From: Enterovirga aerilata
GTDB lineage: Bacteria; Pseudomonadota; Alphaproteobacteria; Rhizobiales; Beijerinckiaceae
DNA length: 64,000 nucleotides
Reading direction: 5' to 3'
Assembly (NCBI RefSeq): GCF_013044135.1
Contig: NZ_JABEPP010000001.1
Span: 248,001 to 312,000 of the forward strand
Numbering within the stretch: the first letter of the stretch is position 1; every line of letters begins with the position of its first letter. Below the pieces are notes generated by a model, which had not been told where the DNA came from, did no database searches, and saw nothing but the letters and a program-made list of their open reading frames with translations. This document shows positions 10,866 through 20,864 of the stretch, in pieces. Position numbers and translations under genes: made by a program.

Positions 10866-12178
10866 AGGATGAAGCGGCTCAGGTCGGTGTTGCTCGCCAG
10901 GCTCTCGACCTGCGCCCGCACATAGGCGCCGTCGATCGCGAAGGTCTCGCCCGAACGGTCCGGTGCCGTGAATGAGATGTCGTCCAGCACGCGCTCCAGT
11001 ACCGTCTGGAGCCGGCGCGCGCCGATATTCTCGACCGTGGAGTTCACGTCCACGGCGACCTTGGCGATGGCCTCGATCGCGTCCTCCGAGAATTCGAGGC
11101 GGATGCCCTCCGTGCTCATCAGGGCCACGGATTGCTTGATGAGGCTCGCCTCCGTCTCGGTCAGGATCCGGCGGAAATCGTCGATGGTGAGCGGGTTGAG
11201 CTCGACCCGGATCGGCAGCCGGCCCTGCAGCTCGGGTAGAAGGTCCGAGGGCTTGGAGACGTGGAAGGCGCCCGACGCGATGAAGAGGATGTGGTCCGTC
11301 TTCACCGGGCCATGCTTGGTCGCGACCGTGGTGCCCTCGATCAGGGGCAGAAGGTCGCGCTGCACCCCCTCGCGCGAGACGTCGGCGCCGATCCGCCCGC
11401 CTTCGGAGCGGGCGCAGATCTTGTCGATCTCGTCCAGGAACACGATCCCGTTGTTCTCCACCTGCCGGATCGCCTCCTGCACGATCGCGTCCTGGTCGAG
11501 CAGCTTGTCGGATTCCTCCCCGATGAGAGGCCCGTAGGCCTCCCGCACCGTGGTGCGGCGGGTGCGGGGCCGGCCGCCGCCCAGCGCCTTGCCCAGCATG
11601 TCGGAGATGTTGATCGCGCCCATGGAGGCGCCCGGCATGCCGGGTATCTCGAACATCGGAAAGGCCGGCGCGCCGCCCTGGACCTCGATCTCGATCTCCT
11701 TGTCGTCGAGCTCGTTCGCCCGAAGCTTCCGCCGGAAGGAGTCGCGGGTCACCTGGGAGGCCGTCGTGCCGACGAGCGCGTCGAGCACGCGCTCCTCCGC
11801 CGCGAGATGCGCCCTCGCCTCGACGCTCTTGCGCTTCTCGTCGCGGACGAGCGCGATCCCCACCTCGACGAGGTCGCGCACGATCTGCTCGACGTCGCGG
11901 CCGACATAGCCGACCTCCGTGAACTTGGTCGCCTCGACCTTCAGGAAAGGCGCGCCCGCGAGCCTGGCGAGCCGGCGCGAGATCTCCGTCTTGCCGCAGC
12001 CGGTCGGCCCGATCATCAGGATGTTCTTGGGCGCCACCTCCTCCTTGAGGGGCCCTTCGAGCTGCTGCCGGCGCCAGCGGTTGCGGAGCGCGATGGCGAC
12101 GGCGCGCTTGGCGTCGGCCTGGCCCACGATGAAGCGGTCGAGCTCGGAGACGATTTCACGGGGAGAGAACGTGGTCAT
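10862..12178 (-). CDS. hslU: HslUV protease ATPase subunit
   Basis: 438 residues, the AAA+ unfoldase that feeds substrates to the HslV peptidase in the cytoplasm. Walker A 'GPTGCGKTE' (around residue 58), Walker B 'VFLDEIDKI' (around 245), an I-domain between them (including '[20 protein letters not shown]') and the conserved C-terminal 'NTDLSRFIL' that inserts into HslV. Its ATG overlaps the TGA of the GNAT gene (ATGA), so it is translationally coupled to that gene and, through it, to hslV. Confidence 0.97.
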   Translation of the reverse strand: MTTFSPREIVSELDRFIVGQADAKRAVAIALRNRWRRQQLEGPLKEEVAPKNILMIGPTGCGKTEISRRLARLAGAPFLKVEATKFTEVGYVGRDVEQIVRDLVEVGIALVRDEKRKSVEARAHLAAEERVLDALVGTTASQVTRDSFRRKLRANELDDKEIEIEVQGGAPAFPMFEIPGMPGASMGAINISDMLGKALGGGRPRTRRTTVREAYGPLIGEESDKLLDQDAIVQEAIRQVENNGIVFLDEIDKICARSEGGRIGADVSREGVQRDLLPLIEGTTVATKHGPVKTDHILFIASGAFHVSKPSDLLPELQGRLPIRVELNPLTIDDFRRILTETEASLIKQSVALMSTEGIRLEFSEDAIEAIAKVAVDVNSTVENIGARRLQTVLERVLDDISFTAPDRSGETFAIDGAYVRAQVESLASNTDLSRFIL

Positions 12179-12786
12179 GCCTGCTTATAGCTGCTTCGGC
12201 CGGTCTCGGGCGCCGTGGCGTCCGGCCAGGACCTCTCGATGCTTCCGTTTCGATGCGATAGGCCGCGATACAGGGGCTTCGCGCGATCATCCTTTCGCGC
12301 GTCGCGCGCCATCAGCAGCACCCGGCCAAAGATCGTATCCCGGAACCCGAGCCTGACGAAGCCGGCCTTTTCGTAGGCCCTGATCGCGCGCGGATTCGAC
12401 GGATCGGGATCGGTGACGACGCGCGGGGCGCCGCGCCTGAACAGCTCCTCGACGAAGGCCGTGACGAAGCAGGAACCATGACCCCGCCCGACGAGATCAG
12501 GCGGCCCGATGAACTGGTCGATGCCGAGCGTTCCGTCCGGCTGGTCCCGGTAGGGATGGCCGTCCTCCAGATGGGGCGCGTAGTGCTGGATGTAGCCGAT
12601 CGGCTCGCCGCCGAACTCGACCAGGAAGGGCTCCGTCGAGGGATCGGCGATCGCGGCCCGGATCTCGGCGAGACCGTCCCCGTGCCACCACTCGGCGACG
12701 TGCGGCTCGGCGAGCCAGCGCGCCAGCAGCGGCAAGTCGGCCGCCGCGACCGGGCGGAACGCATATGCGGGTGCCTCAAGCCGCAT
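12175..12786 (-). CDS. GNAT acetyltransferase, AAC(6')-like family, inside hslVU
   Basis: 203 residues of GNAT fold. '[10 protein letters not shown]', '[12 protein letters not shown]', 'LGIDQFIGP', the acetyl-CoA loop '[13 protein letters not shown]' and '[19 protein letters not shown]' follow the same order as in the AAC(6')-Ib family. About 45 residues at the C terminus, rich in Arg and Ser, extend past the normal end of the fold. It starts 11 bases inside the hslV 3' end and overlaps hslU by four bases, so all three are tightly coupled. The substrate is unknown; resemblance to aminoglycoside enzymes does not show resistance. Confidence 0.85.
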   Translation of the reverse strand: MRLEAPAYAFRPVAAADLPLLARWLAEPHVAEWWHGDGLAEIRAAIADPSTEPFLVEFGGEPIGYIQHYAPHLEDGHPYRDQPDGTLGIDQFIGPPDLVGRGHGSCFVTAFVEELFRRGAPRVVTDPDPSNPRAIRAYEKAGFVRLGFRDTIFGRVLLMARDARKDDRAKPLYRGLSHRNGSIERSWPDATAPETGRSSYKQA

Positions 12787-13342
12787 CGAGCGTTTCGATC
12801 ACCACGTTGCCGTTCGTGTAGACGCAGATCTCGGCCGCGATCGCGAGCGAGCGGCGGGCGATCGCCTCGGCGGCCATGTCGGTGTCGATGAGCGCACGGG
12901 CGGCGGCCAGCGCGAAGTTTCCGCCCGAGCCGATCGCCATCACGGCCCCGTTCGGCGTCGCCTCGGGCTCGAGCACGTCCCCGGAACCCGACAGGAGCAG
13001 GCTCACCTCGCGGTCCGCGACCAGCATCATGGCCTCGAGCCGGCGCAGATAGCGGTCCGTGCGCCAGTCCTTGGTGAGCTCGACGCAGGCGCGCGTGAGC
13101 TGCCCCGGATATTGCTCGAGCTTGCCTTCCAGCCGCTCGAACAGCGTGAAGGCGTCGGCGGTCGCGCCCGCGAAGCCGCCGATCACCCCGCCCTTCGCGA
13201 GGCGTCGCACCTTGCGGGCATTGCCCTTCACGATCGTCTGGCCAAGGCTCACCTGGCCGTCGCCGCCGATCACCACCTGCCCGTCCTTGCGGACCATGAC
13301 GATGGTGGTGGCATGCATGCGGGGCGGCTGGTCTTCGGACAA
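12776..13342 (-). CDS. hslV: HslUV protease peptidase subunit
   Basis: Threonine peptidase that forms the double hexamer degraded-substrate chamber with HslU. The mature N-terminal Thr is in 'MHATTIVMV', followed by '[19 protein letters not shown]' and '[18 protein letters not shown]'. I chose TTG at 13342 (188 residues, GGAAG six bases upstream, start sequence [12 protein letters not shown] like other rhizobial HslV). GTG at 13369 and ATG at 13318 are alternatives. Divergent from hisB; the 138 bases between hold both promoters, which I could not assign with confidence. Confidence 0.95.
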   Translation of the reverse strand: MSEDQPPRMHATTIVMVRKDGQVVIGGDGQVSLGQTIVKGNARKVRRLAKGGVIGGFAGATADAFTLFERLEGKLEQYPGQLTRACVELTKDWRTDRYLRRLEAMMLVADREVSLLLSGSGDVLEPEATPNGAVMAIGSGGNFALAAARALIDTDMAAEAIARRSLAIAAEICVYTNGNVVIETLDAA

Positions 13343-13480
13343 GGAGAGCTTCCTAGAGGGAACCGTCACTTAATCATCCGGATAGCGAAATCCAGCCACG
13401 ACCCCGGAGCGGTGGCGCCATGGCCCTGCGCTTGCTACTGAGCGGGGCCTGTTCAACTCAAGAACACCTTCGGGGGGATC

Positions 13481-14068
13481 ATGCGCTCCGCGAGCGTCAG
13501 CCGCCGGACGAACGAGACCGATATTTCCGTGTCGCTGGCGATCGACGGGTCGGGCCGCACCTCCGTGGCGACGGGCATCGGCTTCCTCGACCACATGCTT
13601 GAGCTCCTCGGCCGGCACGCGCTGTTCGATCTCGACGTGAAGGCGGCGGGCGACCTCCATATCGACGGGCACCACACGACCGAGGACATCGGCATCGCGC
13701 TCGGCCAGGCCTTCGCGAAGGCGCTGGGCGACAAGCGCGGCATCGCCCGCTATGCGAGTCTCGACCTGCCGATGGACGAGACGCTGACCCGTGTCGCGGT
13801 GGATCTGTCGGGGCGGCCCTTCCTGGTCTTCCGCACGACGTTCCCGACGGAGAAGATCGGCGGCTTCGACACCGAGCTCGTCCGCGAGTTCTTCATCGCC
13901 TTCGCCATGAATGCCGGCCTGACGCTGCACGTCGAGACTTTGTACGGCGAGAACAGCCACCATATCGCGGAAAGCTGCTTCAAGGGTCTGGCGCGCGCGC
14001 TGCGCCGGGCGGCCGCTGTCGATCCGCGGGAAGGCGAGCGCATTCCTTCCACCAAGGGTGCGCTCTGA
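13481..14068 (+). CDS. hisB: Imidazoleglycerol-phosphate dehydratase
   Basis: 195 residues, the stand-alone dehydratase form without the phosphatase domain of E. coli HisB. It catalyses step 6 of histidine synthesis. Metal-binding signatures '[13 protein letters not shown]', '[17 protein letters not shown]' and '[19 protein letters not shown]' are complete. A GGGGGGA ribosome site lies just before the ATG. It is the first gene of the his operon here and leads, after 11 bases, into the DUF2628 gene. Confidence 0.97.
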   Translation: MRSASVSRRTNETDISVSLAIDGSGRTSVATGIGFLDHMLELLGRHALFDLDVKAAGDLHIDGHHTTEDIGIALGQAFAKALGDKRGIARYASLDLPMDETLTRVAVDLSGRPFLVFRTTFPTEKIGGFDTELVREFFIAFAMNAGLTLHVETLYGENSHHIAESCFKGLARALRRAAAVDPREGERIPSTKGAL

Positions 14069-14079
14069 CGGTTTGCTCG

Positions 14080-14580
14080 ATGTCCTCCTCCTTCACCGTC
14101 CACCTGCCCAAGGACGCGCTGCCCGGCGATCCCCGCGCGCTCGACCGCGCGGAGATCGTCCGCGACCAGTTTTCCTGGGGCGCCTTCCTCGTACCGGAGC
14201 TCTGGTTCCTGTGGCACCGGCACTGGATCGTCGCGATCGGGGTGCTCCTGGTCAGCTTGGCGGTCGCCATGGGGCTGCGCGCGCTCGGCTTCCCGGCAGG
14301 TGTCATCTTCCTGATCGACCTGCTCATTCAGCTGTTCCTCGGGTTCGAGGCAGCGAGCATCCGCCGCCTGGCCTACCGGATGCGCGGACGGCCCATGACC
14401 GGGTTGGTCATCGCGGCGGACGAAGCCGAGGCGGAGGCGAAGGGCTTCGCGCAGTGGCTCGATGCCGGTGTCGCTTCGGCTCCGACGCCGGCTGCCCTCG
14501 TGCGGGTGGCGCCGCTCGTGCCCCGGCCCGTCCAGGAACCTGTGCTCGGCCTCTTCCCTGACGCGGAGGGCCGGCGATGA
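14080..14580 (+). CDS. DUF2628 membrane protein between hisB and hisH
   Basis: 166 residues. An N-terminal soluble strand ('SFTVHLPKD'), the conserved '[16 protein letters not shown]' entering the membrane, and two to three hydrophobic segments (about residues 47-95, '[17 protein letters not shown]', '[18 protein letters not shown]') are typical of DUF2628. The C-terminal third is soluble. Position between hisB and hisH is a recurring arrangement in rhizobia. The stop overlaps hisH by four bases. No link to histidine chemistry is known. Confidence 0.85.
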   Translation: MSSSFTVHLPKDALPGDPRALDRAEIVRDQFSWGAFLVPELWFLWHRHWIVAIGVLLVSLAVAMGLRALGFPAGVIFLIDLLIQLFLGFEAASIRRLAYRMRGRPMTGLVIAADEAEAEAKGFAQWLDAGVASAPTPAALVRVAPLVPRPVQEPVLGLFPDAEGRR

Positions 14581-15227
14581 CCGTCGCGATCGTCGATTAC
14601 GGCTCGGGTAACCTCAATTCCGCTGCCAGGGCCTTCGAGCGCGCGGCGCGCGAGAGCGGCTCGGGCGAGGACATCGTGGTGACGTCCGATCCCGACCTGG
14701 TCGGGCGGGCGGACCGCGTCGTGCTTCCCGGCGTCGGCGCCTTCGCGGATTGCCGGCGGGGACTGGACGCCATCCCGGGGATGGTCGAGGCGATGCGGGA
14801 CGCCGTGATCGGGCGCGGGCACCCGTTCCTGGGCATCTGCGTCGGCATGCAGCTCATGGCGACGCGCGGCCTCGAACACGAGACGACCCCGGGCCTCGAC
14901 TGGATCGGGGGCGATGTCGCGCCCATCCAGCCGGACGATCCCGGTCTCAAGATCCCCCATATGGGCTGGAACACGCTCCACCCCCAGAAGGACCATCCGC
15001 TGACGGACGGCATCCCGCTCGGGCCGGAGGGTCTGCACGCCTATTTCGTCCATTCCTACGCGCTCCAGCCGAGGGACGGTGACGAGGTCGTGGCGATCTC
15101 GGCCTATGGCGGTCCGGTGACCGCGATGGTCGCGCGGGACAACCTGGCGGGGACCCAGTTCCACCCGGAGAAGAGCCAGGAGCTCGGCCTCAGGCTCATC
15201 GCCAACTTCCTGCGCTGGCGGCCATGA
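14577..15227 (+). CDS. hisH: Imidazole glycerol phosphate synthase, glutaminase subunit
   Basis: 216 residues; supplies ammonia from glutamine to HisF. The class I amidotransferase triad is present: nucleophile Cys in '[11 protein letters not shown]' and the His-x-Glu pair in '[13 protein letters not shown]'. The P-loop-like '[14 protein letters not shown]' opens the protein. The ATG overlaps the DUF2628 stop (ATGA) and its own stop overlaps hisA (ATGA). It should pair with the HisF part of the fusion gene 3 kb downstream. Confidence 0.97.
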   Translation: MTVAIVDYGSGNLNSAARAFERAARESGSGEDIVVTSDPDLVGRADRVVLPGVGAFADCRRGLDAIPGMVEAMRDAVIGRGHPFLGICVGMQLMATRGLEHETTPGLDWIGGDVAPIQPDDPGLKIPHMGWNTLHPQKDHPLTDGIPLGPEGLHAYFVHSYALQPRDGDEVVAISAYGGPVTAMVARDNLAGTQFHPEKSQELGLRLIANFLRWRP

Positions 15228-16000
15228 TCCTCTTTCCCGCGATCGACCTGAAGGAGGGGCGCTGCGTCCGGCTGGTCCAGGGCGACATGGCCCAGGCCAC
15301 GATCTTCAACGACGACCCGGCCGACCAGGCGCTCACCTTCCAGCGCCAGGGTTTCGAGTGGCTGCACCTCGTGGATCTCGACGGGGCCTTCGCGGGCCGG
15401 CCCGTCAATGCCGAGGCCGTGCGCCGGATCCTGCGGGAGGTCGCGATTCCCGTGCAGCTCGGCGGCGGCATCCGCGACATGCGCACGGTTGAAGGATGGC
15501 TCTCGGAAGGAGTGGCGCGCGTCATCATCGGGACCGCCGCCGTGCAGGATCCCGACTTCGTGCGCGAGGCCGCCCGGCGTCACCCGGGGCGGATCGCCGT
15601 CGGGATCGACGCCAAGGACGGACGCGTCGCCGTGCATGGCTGGGCGGAGACCTCGATGCTCACGGCCGAGGAGCTCGGCCGCCGCTTCGAGGATGCGGGC
15701 GTTTCGGCCATCATCTACACCGATATCGCGCGCGACGGCGTGCTGAAGGGACTGAACATCCCGATGACGCTCGCGCTCGCCCGCGCGGTCGGCATCCCGG
15801 TCATCGCATCGGGCGGGCTCGCCTCGCTTGCCGACGTCCAGAGGCTGCTCGAGCCGGACTGCGCCGCGCTCGCCGGCGCGATCACGGGGCGTGCGCTTTA
15901 TGACGGCCGGATCGAGCCTGGGGAGGCGCTCACCCTGATCGCCCGGGCCCGCGGCGCGAGAGGTGCGGCGCCGCCGGATCGCGTCCGCGCCCGGGGATGA
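15224..16000 (+). CDS. hisA: ProFAR isomerase
   Basis: 258-residue (beta/alpha)8 barrel that isomerises ProFAR to PRFAR, the HisF substrate. Catalytic Asp residues are in '[13 protein letters not shown]' and '[17 protein letters not shown]'; phosphate loops are '[14 protein letters not shown]' and '[11 protein letters not shown]'. It is coupled by ATGA junctions both to hisH before it and to the SulP transporter after it. The last ~15 residues ('[15 protein letters not shown]') are extra compared with homologues and overlap the new neighbour. Confidence 0.97.
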   Translation: MILFPAIDLKEGRCVRLVQGDMAQATIFNDDPADQALTFQRQGFEWLHLVDLDGAFAGRPVNAEAVRRILREVAIPVQLGGGIRDMRTVEGWLSEGVARVIIGTAAVQDPDFVREAARRHPGRIAVGIDAKDGRVAVHGWAETSMLTAEELGRRFEDAGVSAIIYTDIARDGVLKGLNIPMTLALARAVGIPVIASGGLASLADVQRLLEPDCAALAGAITGRALYDGRIEPGEALTLIARARGARGAAPPDRVRARG

Positions 16001-18252
16001 GCACGCCGCTGTCGGAGCCGGGAGCGCCCCCCGCGACGGGCGGCCTCGATCGGCCGGGTCGGGCAGTCGGCGGAATCCAGCAGCTCCTGCGCGAGATCAC
16101 CGCCGGCGGCATGGTGGGGCTCCTGGTCCTGCCGTTCTGCGTCTCTGCCGGGGTCGTCGCCTACGAGCCGCTCGGCCGCGACTACGTGGCGCTCGGCGCC
16201 GCCGCAGGCATCCTGTGCGCCGTGGCGGGCGGCGTGACCGGAGCGCTCGCCCGCGCCTCGTCCTTCATCCCTAACGTTACCTCGACCACCCACTCGCTGA
16301 TCCAGGCGAGCTTCCTCGGCTGGCTCGTTCAGCGGTCGAATGGCGACGTGACGCTCGCGCTCGCCCTGCTCCCGCTCTCGGCGATGCTCGCAGGCCTCTG
16401 GCAGATCGTCATCGCGCTTTCGGGCCTCGGCCGGGCCGTGAAGTTCACTCCCTATCCGGTTCTCGCGGGCTTCCTCACGGGCCTGGCGATCCTCATCATG
16501 GCGCAGCAGCTGCCGCGGCTGTTCGGGCTTTCGTCGGTGGGTGCCCTGGCAGGCGCCTTGGCCGAATTCCGGCTGCCGGCGCCTGCGATGCCGCTGTTCG
16601 GGCTCTCGCTCGTCCTTCTCGCCACCACGCTCGAGCGGCGGGCGCCCCAGCTCCCGACCATGCTGATCGCGCTGCTGGTCGGCACCGGGATCTACCACCT
16701 TCTCCGGCTCCTCGCGCCCTCGCTCGATCTCGGCGGCACCGTCGGCCCCATCTCGCTCGAGACCGCCTCGCTCGGGCTTCATCTCGACCTCGCGACCGCA
16801 ACCCGGGCGCTCGCCGATATCGAGCTCGTGAAGGCGCTTCTCCTCACCTCGCTGACCCTGGCGATCCTGGGCACGCTCGATCTCACCTTCGCGCTCCGGG
16901 CGGCGCAGGATCTCGCCGACGTCGACCCCGCCCCGCGCCGCAACCTCGCGGGCCAGGGGCTCTCCAATTTCGCCTCGTCGCTCGCCGGCGGCCTCACGGT
17001 CACGACCTCGATCGCCTTCTTGCGCACCATCTTCGGCGGCGGCGGGCGGACCCGCCTTTCGACGATCTCGGTCGCGGCCGTTCTGCTGCTCGCGGCGGCT
17101 GCCGCCCCGAAGGCGGTCGGCGCGCTGCCGAGCGTCGTTCTCGCCGCCATCCTCGTCGCGATCGCGTGGCGGCTCTGGGACCGCTGGTGCCTGGCCCTCG
17201 TGCATGACCTCGTCCGGGCCGACGACCGCGATGCGGCCGTGCGGGCGCGCCGCAACGCCGCGATCGTGGCGGCCGTGACGGCGACGACCGTCCTCGGCCA
17301 GCCCGTCGCGGGCGCTCTGGCCGGCATCGCGCTCTCCTGCCTCGTCTTCATCATGGAGATGAGCCGCCCGATCGTCCGGCGGCAGCTCGACGGCTCCCAG
17401 CTCTTCTCCAAACGCATCCGGTCGCAGGGGCACGTGGCGCTGCTGCGCGGCAGCGGCCGCTACACGGCGATCCTCGAGCTGCAGGGCATCCTCTTCTTCG
17501 GCAATGCCGACGACCTCGCCTCGCGGGTGAACTCGCTGGAGGGAAGCGCCCGTACGGTGATCCTCGATCTGCGCCGCGTGACCGACATCGACACGTCCGG
17601 GGCCACCATCCTGAAGCAGATCGCCGCCCGCTGCAGGCAGCGCGGAATGACCCTCATGGTCTCCGCCGTCGATCCCAAATTCGCCGCCCTCGTCGCCCAG
17701 GCGATCGGGCCGGATTCGGAGGCGGCGATCTTCGCCGACCTTGATGCGGCGCTGGAGACGGCGGAGGACAGGGCCCTGAAGAGCGCGCATGCGGCGGGCA
17801 GCGCATCCTGGCGGGCATTGCGGATCGAGGAGACGGATCTCGCAGGCGGTCTGTCGGAGCGTGAGATGGCGGCCTTCAAGGCGCATCTGAAGCCCTGCTC
17901 CTACCCGGCGGGAGCCGCGCTCTGCCGGGCCGGGGAGGCGGCCGACAAGCTCTGGATTCTGACCCGCGGCTCGGTCAGCGTCCGGCTCGCCGGCGGGCGG
18001 GCCGACCGCCGGATCGCGGGCCTCGGCCCGGGCACCGCCGTGGGCGAGATGGGGCTCCTGGACCGCCGCCCGCGCTCGGCCGACGTGATCGCCGACGAAG
18101 AGGTCGAAGGCTTCATCCTGACGACGGAAAGCTTCGATCAGCTCTTGCGCGAGGAGCCGCATCTCGGCCAATCGCTGCTTGCGACGATCGCCCGCCTCAC
18201 CGCGCAGCGGCTCCGGGCCACGTCGGAAGAGCTGCTGCTGGCCTCGAGCTGA
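15997..18252 (+). CDS. SulP anion transporter with STAS and cyclic-nucleotide-binding domains, inside the his operon
   Basis: 751 residues in three parts. Residues ~25-460 are a SulP/SLC26 membrane domain with many hydrophobic helices ('[20 protein letters not shown]', '[16 protein letters not shown]'). Residues ~475-590 are a STAS domain ('[19 protein letters not shown]', '[19 protein letters not shown]'). Residues ~635-740 are a cNMP-binding domain whose phosphate-binding cassette '[15 protein letters not shown]' keeps the Gly-Glu and Arg-Ser-Ala features. It begins inside hisA (ATGA) and its TGA shares one base with the hisF ATG. Substrate (sulfate, bicarbonate, dicarboxylate or other) is unknown. 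Gating by cAMP or another nucleotide is a reasonable inference. Confidence 0.9.
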   Translation: MSTPLSEPGAPPATGGLDRPGRAVGGIQQLLREITAGGMVGLLVLPFCVSAGVVAYEPLGRDYVALGAAAGILCAVAGGVTGALARASSFIPNVTSTTHSLIQASFLGWLVQRSNGDVTLALALLPLSAMLAGLWQIVIALSGLGRAVKFTPYPVLAGFLTGLAILIMAQQLPRLFGLSSVGALAGALAEFRLPAPAMPLFGLSLVLLATTLERRAPQLPTMLIALLVGTGIYHLLRLLAPSLDLGGTVGPISLETASLGLHLDLATATRALADIELVKALLLTSLTLAILGTLDLTFALRAAQDLADVDPAPRRNLAGQGLSNFASSLAGGLTVTTSIAFLRTIFGGGGRTRLSTISVAAVLLLAAAAAPKAVGALPSVVLAAILVAIAWRLWDRWCLALVHDLVRADDRDAAVRARRNAAIVAAVTATTVLGQPVAGALAGIALSCLVFIMEMSRPIVRRQLDGSQLFSKRIRSQGHVALLRGSGRYTAILELQGILFFGNADDLASRVNSLEGSARTVILDLRRVTDIDTSGATILKQIAARCRQRGMTLMVSAVDPKFAALVAQAIGPDSEAAIFADLDAALETAEDRALKSAHAAGSASWRALRIEETDLAGGLSEREMAAFKAHLKPCSYPAGAALCRAGEAADKLWILTRGSVSVRLAGGRADRRIAGLGPGTAVGEMGLLDRRPRSADVIADEEVEGFILTTESFDQLLREEPHLGQSLLATIARLTAQRLRATSEELLLASS

Positions 18253-19484
18253 TGCTGAAGATTCGGATCATCCCCTGCCTGGACGTCAAGGACGGACGCG
18301 TCGTGAAGGGCGTGCGGTTCCTCGACCTGCGCGACGCGGGCGACCCCGTAGAGGCGGCACGCGCCTATGACGCGGCAGGTGCGGACGAGCTCTGCTTCCT
18401 GGACATCACGGCGAGCCATGAGGACCGCGGCATCCTGCTCGACATCGTCCGGCGCACGGCGGCGGAGTGCTTCATGCCGCTCACGGTCGGAGGCGGTGTG
18501 CGCACGGTGGAGGACATCCGCCAGCTCCTCCTGGCCGGCGCCGACAAGGTGTCGATCAACACCGCGGCCGTGAACGATCCGGACTTCGTCCGCCAGGCGG
18601 CCGAGAAGTTCGGCAGCCAGTGCATCGTGGTCGCGATCGACGCCAAGCGCGTCACGGAAAAGGGCGAGGAGCCGGACCGGTGGGAGATCTTCACCCATGG
18701 TGGCCGCAAGCCGACCAGGATCGACGCGATCGCCTTCGCCCGCAAGGTCGTGGCGCTCGGCGCCGGCGAGCTTCTCGTCACCTCCATGGACAAGGACGGG
18801 ACGCGCTCCGGCTACGACCTCGCGCTCGTGCGGGCGGTCGCCGACGCCGTGACGGTCCCGGTGGTCGCCTCGGGGGGCGTCGGCAGCCTCGACGATCTCG
18901 TGGCGGGCGTGCGGGACGGTCATGCGAGCGCGGTTCTCGCCGCCTCCATTTTCCACTTCGGCCAGCACACGATCGGCGAGGCGAAGCGGCACATGGCGCA
19001 GGCCGGCATTCCTGTGCGGCCTCCGCTCGAACCGCGGCATGCTCCGCTCCACCGATCGCATCGCCGGCCGCTTCAGGGGACGGGAGGACAGGACATGGCA
19101 TCGTTCAAGCTGAGCAATCCGGAGGGTGTCCATCGTGCGGCTCCAAGCTACTCGCTGGCTGCGCAGGTCGAGGCGGGCGCAAGGCGGGTGATCGTCTCCG
19201 GTCAGGTCGGCATGGCCGCGGACGGCACGATCCCGGCCGCCCCGGAGAGGCAGATCGAGCTCGCCTTCGAGAACCTCCGCACCGTGCTGCGCGCGCACGG
19301 CCTGGACCTGCCGGACGTCGCCAAGACCACCGTGTTCCTGACGGATCGCTCCCTCCTCCCTCCCTATCGCGAGATCCGGGCGCGGCTCATGGGCGAGCAC
19401 GCCCCAGCCTCGACGCTGCTGTTCGTGGCGGGGCTCGCCCATCCGGAATTCCTGGTGGAGATCGAGGCGGAGGCAGTCGCCTGA
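18252..19484 (+). CDS. hisF: HisF cyclase fused to a RidA-like domain
   Basis: One 410-codon frame. Residues 1-~256 are a complete HisF barrel, the cyclase half of IGP synthase: catalytic Asp in '[15 protein letters not shown]' and 'VVAIDAKRV', phosphate loops '[11 protein letters not shown]' and '[11 protein letters not shown]', ending 'MAQAGIPVR' where HisF normally stops. A ~25-residue Pro/His/Arg-rich linker follows, then a RidA/YjgF-family domain from residue 282 ('[17 protein letters not shown]', '[20 protein letters not shown]', '[10 protein letters not shown]'). No frame has a stop between the parts. An excellent internal ribosome site precedes the RidA Met, so both the fusion and a short RidA may be made. 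The start shares one base with the SulP stop. Confidence 0.9.
   Translation: MLKIRIIPCLDVKDGRVVKGVRFLDLRDAGDPVEAARAYDAAGADELCFLDITASHEDRGILLDIVRRTAAECFMPLTVGGGVRTVEDIRQLLLAGADKVSINTAAVNDPDFVRQAAEKFGSQCIVVAIDAKRVTEKGEEPDRWEIFTHGGRKPTRIDAIAFARKVVALGAGELLVTSMDKDGTRSGYDLALVRAVADAVTVPVVASGGVGSLDDLVAGVRDGHASAVLAASIFHFGQHTIGEAKRHMAQAGIPVRPPLEPRHAPLHRSHRRPLQGTGGQDMASFKLSNPEGVHRAAPSYSLAAQVEAGARRVIVSGQVGMAADGTIPAAPERQIELAFENLRTVLRAHGLDLPDVAKTTVFLTDRSLLPPYREIRARLMGEHAPASTLLFVAGLAHPEFLVEIEAEAVA
19082..19097 (+). promoter_or_regulatory. Internal ribosome-binding site and start within the hisF fusion
   Basis: GGGAGGA (19082-19088) stands six bases ahead of ATG 19095, the Met that opens the RidA-like domain. 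It is one of the best Shine-Dalgarno matches in the window, although no start is needed here if the fusion is the only product. It is probably the native start of a formerly separate ridA gene. Confidence 0.6.
19095..19484 (+). CDS. RidA-like protein, possible separate product nested in hisF
   Basis: From ATG 19095 the product is 129 residues, the exact size of free-standing RidA/YjgF proteins, which form trimers and usually clear reactive enamine/imine intermediates. Trimer-core strands ('[14 protein letters not shown]', '[15 protein letters not shown]') are kept. At the place where deaminating RidA proteins have the substrate-binding Arg (VARLP), this one reads 'VAGLAHPEF', so classical imine deaminase activity is unlikely. 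It is entirely contained in the frame of hisF; whether it is made separately depends on the internal ribosome site. Confidence 0.5.
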   Translation: MASFKLSNPEGVHRAAPSYSLAAQVEAGARRVIVSGQVGMAADGTIPAAPERQIELAFENLRTVLRAHGLDLPDVAKTTVFLTDRSLLPPYREIRARLMGEHAPASTLLFVAGLAHPEFLVEIEAEAVA

Positions 19485-19517
19485 CGCCCCATTGACCCTC
19501 TCGCAACCTGGACCGGC

Positions 19518-19841
19518 ATGACCAGCTTCACGCTCCTCGATCTCGAGCGCATCGTGGCGGAGCGCGCGGCCGCGCCCGTCAGCGAATCGCATACGGCGAA
19601 GCTTCTTGCAGGGGGGCCCGCCAAGCCGGCCAAGAAACTGGGCGAGGAGGCCGTCGAGGCGGCGATCGCGGCCGTCCAGGGCGACCGGCCCGGCCTCGTG
19701 GCGGAAGCGGCCGACGTCCTCTATCATCTTCTCGTCACACTCCGCGCCGGCGGGGTGAGCGTCGATGAAGTCATGGCCGAACTGGCGCGGCGCACCGCCC
19801 GGTCCGGCCTCGCCGAAAAGGCGTCGCGCGGGAGCGGTTGA
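19518..19841 (+). CDS. hisE: Phosphoribosyl-ATP diphosphatase
   Basis: 107 residues; hydrolyses PR-ATP to PR-AMP in step 2 of histidine synthesis. All-alpha MazG-like fold with '[24 protein letters not shown]' type Lys/Glu motifs and the metal-binding '[18 protein letters not shown]'. It starts 33 bases after the HisF-RidA stop and ends four bases before coaA. hisI, hisG and hisD are not in the window. Confidence 0.95.
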   Translation: MTSFTLLDLERIVAERAAAPVSESHTAKLLAGGPAKPAKKLGEEAVEAAIAAVQGDRPGLVAEAADVLYHLLVTLRAGGVSVDEVMAELARRTARSGLAEKASRGSG

Positions 19842-19845
19842 GCCG

Positions 19846-20859
19846 ATGCACGAGTTCCTAGGCCGGGAGAGCCCGGCCGTGCCGGTCCCGCCCCCTGCCG
19901 CGGTGCCGGCAGCGCCGGAGCGCGATCTATCGCCCTACCGCACCTTCTCGCGTGAGGAATGGGCGAAGCTGAGGGCCGACACCCCGCTGACGCTCTCGGC
20001 GAGGGAGGTGGAGCAACTCCAGTCTCTGAACGACCCGATCTCGCTGGACGAGGTCATCGCCATCTACCTGCCGCTGTCGCGGCTGCTCTCGCTCTATGTC
20101 GCGGCCGCGCAGGGGCTGTTCCGCGCGACGCAGCGCTTCCTTCTCGCCGACACCCACGAGAAGGTGCCCTATATCATCGGGATCGCGGGCTCGGTCGCGG
20201 TCGGCAAATCGACCACGGCCCGTATCCTCAAGGCGCTCCTGGCGCGCTGGCCGAACACCCCGAAGGTCGACCTCGTCACGACGGACGGGTTCCTGCGGCC
20301 CAATGCCGAGCTGCAGCGGCTCAACATGATGGACCGCAAGGGCTTTCCGGAGAGCTACGACACTGCCCGGCTCCTGCGCTTCCTGTCCGACATCAAGGCG
20401 GGCAAGCGAGGGGTCAGGGCGCCGATCTACTCGCACCTGACCTATGACGTCCTGCCCGACGAGGAGGTGGTGGTCGAGAACCCGGACATCCTGATCGTCG
20501 AGGGGCTGAACGTGCTGCAGCCGGCCCGCCTGCCCCGGGACGGGGCCGCGATTCCCTTCGTGTCCGACTTCTTCGACTTCTCGGTCTATCTTGATGCCGA
20601 GGAGGAGGACCTGCACCGCTGGTACCTCGCGCGCTTCCTCCGCCTGCGCAGCACGGCCTTCCGCAACCCGCTCTCGTATTTCCGGAAATACGCGGACCTG
20701 TCCGAGAGCGAGGCGGTCGAGTTCGCCGAGGGGCTCTGGAACCGCATCAACCTCGTCAATCTGAACGAGAACATCCTGCCGACGCGCCAGCGGGCGAGCC
20801 TCATCCTGCGCAAGGGGGCGAGCCACCGGATCGAGGAGGTCTCGCTCCGGCGGCTTTGA
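19846..20859 (+). CDS. coaA: Pantothenate kinase, type I
   Basis: 337 residues; phosphorylates pantothenate, the first and controlling step of CoA synthesis. P-loop '[15 protein letters not shown]' near residue 115, then '[12 protein letters not shown]', 'GFPESYD' and 'YSHLTYDV' of the CoaA substrate site, ending 'IEEVSLRRL'. The chosen ATG follows the hisE stop by four bases; a further-upstream in-frame ATG lies inside hisE. The ~45-residue N-terminal lead is rich in Pro and Ala. hisE-coaA linkage is common in rhizobia. Confidence 0.96.
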   Translation: MHEFLGRESPAVPVPPPAAVPAAPERDLSPYRTFSREEWAKLRADTPLTLSAREVEQLQSLNDPISLDEVIAIYLPLSRLLSLYVAAAQGLFRATQRFLLADTHEKVPYIIGIAGSVAVGKSTTARILKALLARWPNTPKVDLVTTDGFLRPNAELQRLNMMDRKGFPESYDTARLLRFLSDIKAGKRGVRAPIYSHLTYDVLPDEEVVVENPDILIVEGLNVLQPARLPRDGAAIPFVSDFFDFSVYLDAEEEDLHRWYLARFLRLRSTAFRNPLSYFRKYADLSESEAVEFAEGLWNRINLVNLNENILPTRQRASLILRKGASHRIEEVSLRRL

Positions 20860-20864
20860 GCGGC

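Noticed and set aside
12175-12786. An aminoglycoside-resistance gene.
   Set aside because: The protein shares the AAC(6') family pattern, but it is embedded in a housekeeping operon without mobile elements; family resemblance alone does not show resistance.
13370-13480. A heat-shock sigma-32 promoter for hslV.
   Set aside because: CTTGAG is present on the minus strand, but no matching -10 at the right distance could be found.
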